DNA of 64,000 nt, taken from assembly GCF_024586455.1 (NCBI RefSeq), contig NC_065922.1, forward strand, positions 1,550,001 to 1,614,000. The letters run 5' to 3'. The stretch comes from Bactrocera neohumeralis. Its lineage: Eukaryota; Arthropoda; Insecta; Diptera; Tephritidae. The notes under the pieces were generated by a model, which had not been told where the DNA came from, did not search any database, and was given only the letters and a program-made list of their open reading frames with translations. A program made the position numbers and the translations under genes. Of this stretch, positions 23,333 through 34,518 are shown in pieces; positions within the stretch are counted from its first letter, which is position 1; each line of letters begins with the position of its first letter.

Positions 23333-24756
23333 ATGCAAAATAACGTTGAATTCCTTTCGTCAGCCATGGAATGTACACAGGAATTGTCATCTTACGTCAC
23401 AAGACAAGATATATTGAATTTTCCTTTTCCATACAAATTGTGGTTAATTGTTCATTTAGATTATTGTGACTTTTTACGTTGGAATCGAGACGGAACCGTC
23501 ATACTGCTTGATTTAATAGCTCTAGAAGATTATTTAAATTCTACTCAGTCAATTTTTAAAATCAAAAATCGTTCTGTCTTTTTGGAACACCTCGAGCAGT
23601 TTAAATTCGATAGACTTAATGCCATGCCGGAAGCGGATGAAGATTTACTTCTTCAGTATAGGAACGAAAACTTCCAGCGTCATCGCCTAGACCTTTTAGC
23701 GAAAATACGACGACATACTTATCAATTATTGGGAGAAATGGATCAAAAGAATAAAATCGATGTGGAGACCACTAACCAATTGCTGCATATGGCTGAAGAA
23801 AATAAATACCGCCAAGTTGCCGATCGCATGTTGGGTGACTTGTGTTTTATGTCACATGGAGGTTTATCAAATATTCAAAAGAGCAGATTACGCTTTCAAA
23901 CAGTTTTGAGTTTCCAAAATGAAACACGTATTTTGGAAGACAAATTGCACGCGTCTGATGAATGTGCAGCTATTCAAGCTCAACAACGACGCATAAAATC
24001 TGATGTGACTAGTCGTTCCGGTAACGGGCTTGTAGAGGAAGAACAAGTTATAGAGCTACCCGTTGATTTATTTGAGAATCCGCATGATTCGGTGTTACAT
24101 TTAGGCGAAGACTTTCGCCCAGAATACGCAGGCTATTACGGCAATTGCAGTAAAGAACAAGTCCTTCATTTTTTTGGAGATTATTTGCCAATGTATGAAG
24201 ATGGTTCAATGGAAATTAAAAAAATTGTACCTGAAATATGGTTTGGTTATGTAAATATTATTCTTGTTCATTTAATGAATATATATATTTCAGCACCGCT
24301 AATCAACAAGCTATTTTATCCACTGAAGAATCATTTGGCGATCAGATCCATGTTGGTGACCAAGATGGTACTTTAACGTCGTCTACAACGCCCTCATGTA
24401 TTGGGCATCAAATTTTACCCACGTTAAATTTATCATCAACTTTAGAACCAATTTTTAAGAACGACGAAGATGACGAAGTAAATCATAGTTTATCTAAATC
24501 AGGAGACAATTTGAACGTTTGTGCTATAGGAGATTCCGAAGCAGAAATTTCCATGGATGAGTTTATTAAATTCAAGGAGAATATCAAAGAAGATATGAAA
24601 GTTAGTTACGGGGAAACCCTAAAGGATTTCCCACAAATGCCTACAGCTATAAAAATGGAAATTACAGATGAATCTGATTCTGAAAATGAAGCAAATTTTC
24701 GAAATTTTTTCAGTCAGTACCGTGCATCTCTAAATTTACTTTATGAACGTCATTAA
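23333..24756 (+). CDS. HSF-type DNA-binding-domain protein
   Basis: Exons 23333-24240 and 24294-24756 make 456 residues. The 53-nt intron was placed so that the frame continues into TANQQAILSTEES. Residues about 28-97 resemble a heat-shock-factor-type winged helix: FPYKLWLIVH, a single Trp in FLRWNRDGTVILLD, then IFKIKNRSVFLEHLEQFKFDRL, aligned with IFKTKNF-SF-RQLN-YGF in HSFY/HSF5-type proteins. Several base-contacting positions differ, so DNA binding is not assured. There is no obvious leucine-zipper trimerisation region after it. The C-terminal part is acidic and contains IKMEIT, a SUMO-acceptor consensus. I cannot name a Drosophila orthologue. The first ATG in frame is 23333; the three codons before it are open but lack ATG. 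Confidence 0.8.
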
Positions 24757-25014
24757 TGATCAGAATTATCAGGTGTACTATCAAAACTTATCAATTCAAT
24801 AATTTATATCTTCTCAGTTTTTCACCTAGTTATAATTTTAATTAAACGTTAACAACCTTATAATGTTTATCCTCACTTTGTTGGTATTTAGTTTTTTTTG
24901 TTTATATGCGTCTAACTAAATAATACAGCTTGAAGATATTCAACAATACATATTAGTTTTTTGTCTAAGGTGTATCGATTAGAAAGTTGCATATTTTCAT
25001 ATATACATATGTAT
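24757..25014. other. Convergent 3' ends, HSF-type gene and ND-75
   Basis: Only 258 bp separate the stop codons of two convergent genes, so their 3' UTRs must be short or overlap. No canonical AATAAA is seen on the ND-75 strand in this gap. Confidence 0.5.
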
Positions 25015-28000
25015 TTAACAAGCGGCTTGTCTTTGAGACTCTTCCTTCGCTTCTTCTCCAGATACTTCTCGAACGCATCTAGCCATTGTTGGTGACGCTC
25101 GGGAAATCGGGTCCGTCATAAAGTATTCGCGCAATTTCTTTTGTTTCACATCTATTTTTGTATTTTCAATTGACTTGGACTAGAAAAGAAAGTTGTCTTC
25201 AGAAAATCAAAAAGCTGTAATAAAAGCTTACTGTGGCCAATTGCTCAGTTAAACTGCCGAATGTAGAAGACTCCAACTTTCCAAAACGTACCAAGTGCGG
25301 AGCTATATCTTCAATGCGATTTCTCAAATCATCCAAATTATCATATGGCAAAGGTGTGCCTGGAACATTCAAAATAACATTCAGATAATTTCACATTTTT
25401 AATGAATAATAAACATTAAGTTTACCTAAAATTTCTGACAGAGCACGTAGAATTTTCCAGTCCTCACGAGCCATTCCTGGGGGTGATACAGCGGCTAATG
25501 TTTGTTGAGCACGACCTTCTGTATTTACATATATTGCCTGCTTTTCTGTATATGCAGCTCCAGGAAGAACTGCGTCTGCAATCGAAGCACCATTATCGCC
25601 ATGGTGCCCTATATAAATAATATAGCAATCTTTCGGCAACTTTTCACGGTCAAGTTTTCCACCATCAGCTCCAAGAAGTATTAGTACTTTTGGCTGAGCT
25701 TTAAGTGCAGCCTGTATTCCCGGCTGATATCCAACATCCAGAGCACCGGTTTGCCCTGCATTATTTTGAAGTACATTAAATGCATTCCAGCCCTGGAATA
25801 AAAAGGAATAAACACCCACAAGTACGTAAATAATATTTTACGATAAATTGAATTTGGTTAAAGTAAGATATGCCGAATATGGTGCGGAGATATGGACACC
25901 ATCTGATGTGTCGGCCTTAGGAGTTGTTCGAGAGAAAGGTATTGCGGAAGATTTATGGTCCCTTGCGTAATAGCAACGACGAATACAGCAGTCGATGGAA
26001 CAAGAGCTGTGCGAGATATACGGCGACATTGACAAGAAACAGCGGCTGCGGTGGACAGGTCATGTTATCCCAATGGAAGAAAACACTCCCAACTTTGTGG
26101 GTTCTGGATTTAGTACCCGCCGGTGGAAGCAGAGGAAGACCACCACTTCGTCAGAGAGATCAGGCTGTTGTTAACTTGGCTATAATCGCGTAAGCGGTGT
26201 CTACGCCAGTAAAGAAGAGGATATCACTTCATTATCTTCGTTGTATAACTTTAAGATCGTTTACACAATGGAAAAGCAATAATTTTTGACACCAATTCGA
26301 AACGCCTAATTCCTTCCTGTAACTTTGACGCTGCATTAAACCGTACTACTATAAACAAGACTATTAAATAGTTTATTTTCATTACGGGAATCGTATTAAC
26401 AAAATTTTTCATTCATTCCCCTAAGTTTGATATAGATTAACACTGAGTAAGTATATCACAAATATTGATTAGCTAGATTAGCAAAACGAAGAAAGATATA
26501 TTTCCGGTCTGGACTTTAATTTGGCAGCATTTTTTAAGAATATTTAGGGAGAATGTTGTTGTTGTTGTAACGTCAATCCATACCCTGTTTTGGTGGTAAG
26601 ACTATAGTTAATTGCCATCAAATCCATTTAATTGGAGCTTCAGAAAACGTGTTGTTTAGATGGAATTGGACCACGAGGTTGGAAGGGTGTTAGATGAGTT
26701 GGTTTCATAACCCATGCAAAGGAGCGGAGATTCATTGTGGAGTCATCCTTGGAGAGGAATTCGTTATGTTCCTTAACCGAAAGCATGTGGACCTCACTGT
26801 GTAGGAGTTCGATGGCTGACCCCAAAAGCATCCTATTATTAAACGAAGTGTACTGGCTAGTCTGAAGCTATATCTAGGCGACAAAACCGTGCTGTGTAAT
26901 TTATGAACAACCGGCCTATTGCCTTATAAGTTGCCAACAACGTTTCTTTGTCTTTTCCCCAGGTCCTGTTCACTAGTGACTTGAAATTTTGTTGCGTCTT
27001 ATAATGCCGCAAGTTTAACAAAACGACCGTAGATTGCTAATGTTTTTCAATGTACCCACCTGTTTGTTAAGTTTCTTACAATACGAAGCTACTGTTGCAT
27101 GTATTCCAGCTGCATCAGCTCTTTCCAATACATCTGCTCCCAACACAATTGCGGGTTTCTTAGCATTTTCAAGTACTTTTGAAAATGGATGTCCACCATT
27201 ACAAACTTGACTAATTAAACCAGCATCTTCTCCCAAATTTTGATGATTGTATGAGAGATCTATTTTCGGTCCAATGGAAGCAATATCCATTTCATTATTG
27301 ATATATGATTTACGTAAACGAGTGTTGATTAAGGGTGCTTCATAACGTGGATTGGTGCCGATAAGTAAAACAGCATCTGCTTGCTCCAGATCTATAAGAA
27401 ATAACAATAGATTTTTGAATTAATTATGTTTATAGAAATAAAAAAATGTCTCACCTGCTATAGTGGTATTGCAAACATAGTTAGATCGTAAATCAGACCC
27501 AGAACCCTTAACATTAAAGTTTTGCTCCGTACAAAGAGTTTCTCCCCCATTACGATTTAGTAAATCTTTAAGAGCCACAAGCGATTCTACATCTACCAGC
27601 TGCCCAGCTATAGCAGCAACGGCGCCTTTTGCGTCTTTTATAGCTTTAGCAACCGATATTAATGCTCCTTCCCATTCTACTGCATGTAATTCACCATTCG
27701 GCATGCGAACCATGGGTGCAACCAAACGTTGACGTTTTAAACCATCGCATGCAAAACGGGATTTGTCAGCAAGCCATTCTTCATTAATATCCTCATTTTC
27801 TCGGGGTACAATACGTAGAACTTCGTTTGTTCGAGTGCTTACGACAATATTACTACCAACGGCGTCCAAAACATCAATACTACTAACTTTCCGAATTTCC
27901 CATGGTCGTGCTACGAAACTATTAGATCATTTTGTTCTATTTATTTGAACAATATGAAAAATTAAAAACTAAAAAATTTACCTGTAAGGTTTGCTAGTCA

Positions 28001-28861
28001 ATGCACCAACGGGACACAAATCTATAACATTTCCGGAAAGTTCAGATAGGAACAGTTTTTCAACGTAAGTACCGATTTGCATGTCGTTACCACGGCCTGT
28101 GGTGCCAAGATCTTCTACACCGGCCACTTCACAGGCAAATCTAACACAACGAGTACAGTGAATGCAACGAGTCATTATTCCTTTGACTAATGGTCCAAAA
28201 TTTTTGTCCTCAACGGCTCTAAAAAAATTACAATTGAATTAATTTATAACTAAAATCAAAAAAAAAAAAACGTACCTCTTTCCAGTATGATTTATATCAG
28301 TAAATCTGGATCGATCTGAACCAAACGCCATAGCCTGATCTTGAAGATCACATTCACCGCCCTGATCACAAATAGGACAATCCAATGGATGATTCATCAA
28401 CAAGAATTCCATTACGCCCTCACGTGCTTTTCTGGTCATTTCGGAGTTAGTCTTTATACGCCACCCTTTCATTACAGGCATTGCACATGCTGCTACCGGT
28501 TTTGGACTTTTTTCTACTTCTACAAGGCACATACGACAATTGCCTGCAACTGACAAACGTTCGTGATAACAAAATCGGGGTATTTCTACTCCAGCCACAG
28601 CGCATGCCTGTCAAAACCGAAATATTATTATATTATATAGCAATATTTTCAAAAGTTCGGATTTTATTATATTACCTGTAAAACAGTAGTTCCAGGCAAA
28701 ACTTTAACGGAGACATCATCAACAAAAACCTCTATTTTTTCTGGTGCCTTAGCTGGTGCCTGCGATAACGCAGCGCTAGAGCGAATGGCTTTGCTGGTAA
28801 TCCCATGTGTTGGTGAACCGAATCTTCCTTGTATAACCTTTGTAAGCGGTGCACGAAACAT
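25015..28861 (-). CDS. ND-75: NADH dehydrogenase Fe-S subunit 1 (75 kDa)
   Basis: Largest subunit of the electron-input module of mitochondrial complex I. Coding exons in transcript order: 28861-28676, 28607-28276, 28218-27982, 27918-27455, 27391-27060, 25792-25426, 25359-25232 and 25179-25015, total 736 residues (human 727). Residues 1-40 look like a presequence. The [2Fe-2S] ligands are Cys75, Cys86, Cys89 and Cys103. The N-terminal [4Fe-4S] motif is His135, Cys139, Cys142, Cys148 (NHPLDCPICDQGGECDLQ). The next exon has the RCIHCTRCVRFACE cluster motif and a later VIDLCPVGAL. The rest is the molybdopterin-oxidoreductase-like domain. All eight exons join in frame. The intron at 25793-27059 is 1267 nt and holds two LINE scraps. 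ATG 28861 follows an acceptor-like TTTTAG, implying a 5' UTR intron. Confidence 0.96.
25870..26215 (+). mobile_element. LINE scrap in ND-75 intron, antisense to the gene
   Basis: The plus strand encodes YAEYGAEIW, then ERKVLRKIYGPL, WNKELCEIYGDIDKKQRLRW, TGHV and PAGGSRGRP with two or three frame changes. This is the conserved C-terminal end of an RTE/R1-like reverse-transcriptase polyprotein. The same family is found at 7905-8030. Stops and slips show it is dead. The insert is confined to a single intron and does not touch the exon borders. Confidence 0.75.
26640..26831 (-). mobile_element. Jockey-like LINE scrap in ND-75 intron
   Basis: On the minus strand an open stretch reads ELLHSEVHMLSVKEHNEFLS and later MKPTHLTPFQPRGP. 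It resembles the C-terminal LH-E--ILPVK-HNEMLSKQ region of jockey-clade reverse-transcriptase proteins. It has the same orientation as ND-75 and the opposite one to the scrap at 25870. Only the tail of the protein is present. Confidence 0.5.
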
Positions 28862-30662
28862 TTTCTTTCTAAAAATCAATACAATAAATTTTTAGAAATA
28901 TTTTATAAGAAAATTAAGCTCAAAACGTATAGTATCTCCTAATTACATAAGTCAATGCCTGTATACAGAATTAATTGGAAAAGACATAATAATAATATTA
29001 AATACTATTAAAATGGATTTATTATTTAGGTATTAATGTAATGTTAACGGAAATATATTTGATAAATACTTACTTTAAAATATTAAAATGTTTTCAGCGA
29101 CAGCAAAATATCGTGCACTGCAAATGTATTTTTTTTATGTGCAGGGACTATCCAATATGACAGTTGACAATTTATCAATGACATTTCGTATATATGTATA
29201 TATACATATGTATATCAAAACATCAAGTTTGCATTCAATGGGAACTTTAAATTAAACTATTTTTACTACTATTACTATTTTTCACATTAAATTTATAAAC
29301 TGTATGTATGAATATAAATTTGTAATTCACCGACAACCAAAAGAATTATACATTTTAGTGTATGGTAGATATATTGCTGCTCCCCAACGATATACATACT
29401 TATACAAAAAGCCTTATTTATTAAGAATTATATAAAAACGCAAAGTAGAAACCAAGGTCTTTAGGTTTATCCAGAAAACTTAAAGCATAGAGAAGGTGCA
29501 GGTTGGATATCGAACATTTGTTAGATTTATAGTAAGGAATTCATCTCACAACCGCAGAAGTCACGGTGCGAAATGTTAACATTTTTAACAGTTCTCCACA
29601 TACTCAAACAGAGAATATAAAGAGAAATAAATACATATACATATGTATTTACGGCATATGATGACATTGGCATGTATGCCCAACCAGTAAATATAAAGAG
29701 ACATAAATATACTTATGTATGCATGCCCATGATTACACTCCCAACGAATGTAAAGAATTTCGTTTTGCTTGTTTAAACAGAGAATGTAAAGCATAGAGAA
29801 GAACATAGAAGAACATATGTACATATGCGTACACATGTGAATATGTCACCAACAAAAAATTGAAATATGGCAAGTCATTATGACAGCCGAATTGGCGAAG
29901 CCCAAATGTAGTAAATTTTACAACAAAAACGATTTCATTCATTAACGCAGGCGCATATTCCACAAGCGACCTCACTTCATTCATAAAAACAGACGCCGTA
30001 ACATCTCCCCGAGCATGCCTTTGCCAAAATCAATATTAAACATCTTTCTGGTGTTTGTTCTAAGAAAGAAGTGAGAAAAGTGGCAACATAGCTGTTGTCG
30101 ATTTACAAAATTTGTCAATTCGAAAATATTTTTCCGTGGCTCGCAAAAATCAGCGTCGATATGTATGCAAGCTCATAAAAAAACATACATATTTACGCTA
30201 GTTTGTAGGCGAAGCTGTTACAGCGGCAAGGGAAGCGGTGACAATCGGCGGCCATTTCGGCCATTGGTTGACCATGACAACGAAGATGCGAAAAGATGCG
30301 TGCGGCACTTGTTATTATGAATGTATGTACATATGTATGTATGTGGCTCGCATTTGCTTTCGCAAACATTCAGACAAATGGTCCAAAGAAATAATATATG
30401 TATGTATATGCCATAGAAATTCTATTGGTACAAATATGGAAATGATAACGAAATAATGCGAATATGCATATTTCATGAAGGTCACCAATTTTCTTTGAAG
30501 AAATTAAGTTCATTTGGCACATCTTCACTTTGTAATAGTCGAAATAAATATAATTTATTTAAAAATTAAATTAAAGAGAAATCAAATTAAAATTATTTTT
30601 ACCTAATTTTTCCCCATTTTGTAAACAAAATTAAAATTTTTACCATTTTTCGGAAAACAATG
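28862..30662. other. Spacer upstream of ND-75
   Basis: Contains the presumed ND-75 promoter and 5' UTR (near 28870-29180, including clustered TGACAGTTGACA and TGACATTT words at about 29158-29185). Further out are three loose copies of an AATATAAAGAGA-like word between 29600 and 29790 and CATATGTATG-type simple repeats. No gene is supportable. Confidence 0.45.
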
Positions 30663-30670
30663 CTTCATAT

Positions 30671-32306
30671 CAGAGCCGCAACTAGGGCGTGGTGAAGGTG
30701 GCACCCGCCACGGGCGCAACAGTCGCAGAGGCGCAACGTAGGTTGAGCCTACATACGCCTGACGAAATATCGGTTGCTGAGCGTCCGAAAGAGCTACCGT
30801 CTGAAACTGGCGCGTCACCCACGGCGGGCGAAACAAGAGACATAGGGCGCGAACGGACCGAAAAAACTGCAGCGCCAGAGCCAGTGCAGTGGGCAGCAAT
30901 GCGGCAGTACCATACGTGCCAGTGCGAATGTAATCGTCGCGAGGCGCGCACAAAGCAAGGGCACCCGTGGACGTCCTATTCCAGAAATCGGGGGCGCCAC
31001 GCTATTAGTGCGAGTCTGTCAGTCCTGTTTCTGTGCCCACTGCCGGCCGTGCCGTGTGTTGTGCTATAGGCCAGTCAGCCACAATCTGTGTTCATCTGTG
31101 ATCCAGGTGACAAAACGCATGCTTTTTTCAATAACATATGATGCAATGATGTAAAATTGTGCAAATTGTAGATTTTGTTTTCCATAGACAATGAGGACTA
31201 TCGGAAGGTGCTTTCTGATTTTCGGTATAACTTCCGGTTTAGCCGGAAATACTATCAATTTTTGTCTTTCAAACGACACATACATGTTTTTTCTTCAGTT
31301 TTGGAATAAACATTCATTCCCCTCTAGAATAATATACAATGTGCATAAATTCCAAGAAAATAGTATTTAAAAATTGTATCCTAATCTAGCAATATCAACT
31401 ACACATCAAGGTTCCTATTTATAATATCCATGGAAACTTGCCATTAGTCGTTTTACGTTATTGTATAGGATAATTAGTTCCTATTCCAAAATCAAGGAAA
31501 AAATATGTAGGTGCCATTTGAAAAACAAAAATTGGTAGTATTTCCGGTCAAAGCGCAACTCACTCAGGTCGAGCACAGATGACTAGTGACGGAGAGATTG
31601 CAAAATGTAAATGCAATAATAAAAGGATTGCTGTTACAATTAACCATATACCATATAATTAACCATATATACATTTTTGAGCGGTCAAGCAATTGTGAAC
31701 ACCAGTGTTACTCAACTAACCAAAATAGCGGCAGATCTCACTATCAAATATCCTGATGACTTGGATCCGCATGAATTTTCATCAGAAATTGAGAGTTTCA
31801 AATTTCAAGCAACGACGCTGATGAGTGAAGCCACAGACATGAACCATTTGAATGTATTAGAAAAAATATTCGATCTGTCGCTCGAGGATGTATATCCGAA
31901 CATAACAACAGCACTGAGAATATTCTTATGCATGCCTGTTACGACGGCTACTTGCGAGCGTTCTTTTAGTAAGCTAAAACTCATCAAATCTTATCTTCGT
32001 TCCTCTTTAGGCCAGGAACGGTTGGCGAATATTTCTATTTTGTCGATTGAGAAGGATACTACAACACGTCTCAATTTCGATAAAATAATCGATTTTTTTG
32101 CAGAGGCGAAATCCAGAAAAGTATTATTCTGAACGATATAAGCGACCCTTGTATAAATTATTATTGAAAATAAGATGTACGTTCTTTCACTTGTAAATAT
32201 ATGATTTTTGATTTGGGCAACATCGGTTTCCATTATACTATATGGTAAGGGCGCAAGCAAGGCAAGGTTGTTGCCACAGGCGCTGAAGCAGCTAGTTCCG
32301 GCTCTG
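30671..32306 (+). mobile_element. hAT element remnant, 1636 bp
   Basis: Ends are CAGAGCCGCAACTAG on the left and the complement of CAGAGCCGGAACTAG on the right (one mismatch in 15). A perfect 8-bp duplication CTTCATAT flanks it at 30663-30670 and 32307-32314, the diagnostic hAT target-site length. The interior keeps only the C-terminal dimerisation region of the transposase. The left 400 bp is unusually GC-rich for this window. It is a deletion derivative of a ZMYM-type hAT, and the unmutated target duplication suggests a fairly young insertion. Confidence 0.93.
31677..32132 (+). pseudogene. hAT transposase C-terminal fragment
   Basis: About 150 residues without an ATG start. It runs through LEDVYPNITTALRIFLCMPV, TTATCERSFSKLKLIKSYLR and ERLANISILSIEKD, the classic hAT dimerisation block (ERSFSKLK.IK..LRS...RL..L..LSI), and stops at 32132. 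Upstream catalytic and BED-type zinc-finger regions are missing. The fragment is still open, fitting a recent deletion derivative. Confidence 0.85.
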
Positions 32307-32342
32307 CTTCATATAATACAAAATAATCACGCATGTGTGACT

Positions 32343-32368
32343 CAGAGAATGGTTTTTTACGTTCTCTG
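32343..32368. repeat. 26-bp CAGAGAA...TTCTCTG palindrome (P2)
   Basis: CAGAGAA at 32343 and TTCTCTG ending at 32368 form a short hairpin. A perfect 7-bp direct repeat TGTGACT lies immediately outside (32336-32342 and 32369-32375). Same terminal words as P1 (18944) and P3 (34630), but almost no interior. It may be a footprint or minimal derivative of the same element family. Confidence 0.65.
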
Positions 32369-32375
32369 TGTGACT

Positions 32376-33195
32376 TTGTATATTTTTCTTCAAAGCATTT
32401 CTCTTTATTTATTCTCGCATGAATTCAGTCGTTTTACATCAGAGAAGCGCTTTACCTAGCCCGCGGGCGGCCGACTTTATTGCTCTCTCACAGATTCGCT
32501 CACACGTATTAGTCAAGCGCTCTCTATACATTGTGGAAAATTAATGTGCATTTGAAAATCACTTGATCAACGACTGTTGACTGCTACGCATGTAATTTGT
32601 ATGTGCGCGCTGATTAACAATTTTACCGTGTTCTCCGAACTAGATTTAAAGAAATTGGTTCAAAACCATGAAAATATTGATTTTTAGTTTTTTGATACAG
32701 CCGTTTAGGTGAAAACTTCAACATAAATTCAATATTTAAATTTTTTTGAATTTTAATTTCTTTTTGACACGTGAATTGTCTTTATTTTTGTAATTGATAA
32801 AAAATTAATAAGGAATTTCATTAATTTCACAATTTTGTAAAAGTTGTCGAACCACTTTCAAAGTCAGTTTAAAAATTTTTTTTTGTATTTTTTTTTGGGT
32901 GTAGCAGCAAGCTCTCTCATACTCCAACACAAGCACACAGTTTGGTAGTGTGCGTTTGGGCATCACTCCCTGCCAACCACGGCTACCCGCTTGAGACAAA
33001 TATTCCAATACAACTACACATTTTTTCTCTATGCACTAACACCAACGCACATTTTCGGGTTATATTTTGTTTACCTAAATGCAATGAAAAAAAGTTTCTT
33101 TCATCTCTTGATTTATTTGAATGAGTGCGAAGGAGAAAACATTATTGTCAATAGTGACAAAAGAAAATCCCAAAAAGGGTAATAAAAAAACGATT
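32376..33195. other. Spacer, nothing recognisable
   Basis: No supportable gene. A small GC-rich patch GCCCGCGGGCGGCC is at about 32459-32472; the remainder is AT-rich with T-runs near 32870-32900. Confidence 0.5.
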
Positions 33196-33963
33196 GAAGC
33201 GCTGAACACATAGAGCGCGACAGACTGCAAACTACATCTGTCAAATATTAAAATACACACGTTCTTATGGACACTGTTATTTTGACAGCTGCGCAACTAC
33301 ACGACTGCAGGCCGACAGTTGTCGTTCTCGCTAACTTCAATATCCTCCTATATTTGCCAACGACAGTAGGATGACAGTAGAGTTGACAGTAGAATGGAAG
33401 ACAGAGATATGAGGTAGAGTGGTGATGCCACTAATATGTAAAATGTAAAATTATTCACAGCTCTAACAAACTTGAAGTTATTTTACAAATAAAAGCATAA
33501 AATAGCTATATTATAGCTTTATTATATCATTTGTAATAACAAGTGATAATTTAAAGCAAAAATATTTACCTATTTACTTGTTTTTTGCATAAAAAATTTC
33601 ACTTTGAACAAAATATTAAAATTTCATTGAAGTGAAAGGAATTAGTATGGCCACAACGAAATTGTGTACATACAAAATGGACAACTGCGTTGTTTTGTGT
33701 ACATGCCGGCCATTGTGTTGTTGTTGCTTCTCAAAATGTACATGTAGTAAGATGAACAACGACGTTTTCAGCTCACTGTCGTGCTGCTGCAGTCTGTCGC
33801 AGTCATTGTGTTTACACTTTGAAGTTAGAGAGAACGACAACTGTCGGCCTGCAGTCGTGTAGTCGTGCAGCTGTCAAAATAACACTGCCCATAAGAACGT
33901 GTGTATTTTAATATTTGACAGATGTAGTTTGCAGTCTGTCGCTCTCTATGTGTTCAGCGCTTC
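33196..33963. mobile_element. Foldback-like element, copy A (768 bp)
   Basis: Long terminal inverted repeats of about 138-150 bp: the left arm from 33196 (GAAGCGCTGAACACATAGAG) is matched, with only a few changes, by the complement of 33826-33963. The central 480 bp has three GACAGTAG words (33363-33395) and a cysteine-rich open frame (33632-33862) that shares no domain with anything I know. No clear target duplication was found; the outermost GCGC bases are palindromic, so the exact ends are ambiguous. A second copy lies inverted at 37721-38341. Superfamily unknown. Confidence 0.8.
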
Positions 33964-34023
33964 ACACGAGCAACTTGTGTTGCGCAACTCTGTTCGAGTT
34001 TTTTTCTCATTCTCTTTCACTCT

Positions 34024-34063
34024 ACTTTAACCCATTGTCTACTCTTTACTTTAACCCATTGTC
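34024..34063. repeat. Two-unit tandem repeat, 24-bp period
   Basis: ACTTTAACCCATTGTC occurs at 34024-34039 and again at 34048-34063. A small local duplication without a known role. Confidence 0.6.
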
Positions 34064-34145
34064 GTTTCTTTTTCCTTATAGGTATTTGGGCCACTCTATC
34101 ATATATATTAATCAGCTCTGTCAATTAAGAAATACATTTTATTTA

Positions 34146-34256
34146 TTAATACAAAGATATATCACCCTCTTTACTATCGTCTGAATCAATTTGTATGGCT
34201 TCCTCCATACATTTCACAATATCTTTAATTAATTCGATTTTTTCGTCATACTCCAT
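34146..34256 (-). CDS. Possible 36-residue small protein
   Basis: On the minus strand an ATG at 34256 opens a 36-residue frame starting MEYDEKIELIKDIVKCMEEA and continuing IQIDSDDSKEGDISLY, acidic and probably helical. The ATG follows an acceptor (TTTTAG, ending near 34260). About 50 bp upstream is a donor TTTTG|GTAAGTAA near 34313, so a short 5' intron can be drawn. An AATAAA stands directly after the stop (complement of 34138-34147). These signals together suggest a tiny transcribed gene or the last exon of an unrecognised one. There is no homology I can recall, and chance remains possible. Confidence 0.3.
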   Translation of the reverse strand: MEYDEKIELIKDIVKCMEEAIQIDSDDSKEGDISLY

Positions 34257-34518
34257 TTTCTAAAATATTTATATTATATTATGTTTATTTGTATACATAT
34301 TTGCAAATTACTTACCAAAAGATGAAATTAAATTTTTTAAATATATTCAAAATATTAATTTCAAAAAAAGATACGCAAATGCAACTATGTACTACGAAAG
34401 AAAGAACACGAATGCCGAAGACGTCGCAGCGAATTGTTACGAATAAGAACACAAAGCGAATTGCTGAACACTGGAAACTCGGCGCGATTCTCCTCTCCTC
34501 GTCGCCCCTCTCCTATAA

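Noticed and set aside
33632..33862. Cysteine-rich 76-codon open frame in foldback copy A (also in copy B, 37613-37912 minus)
   Set aside because: Its recurrence is explained by the repeated element. The composition comes from TGTTG/TGCTG-rich DNA, and there is no domain or sign of coding selection.
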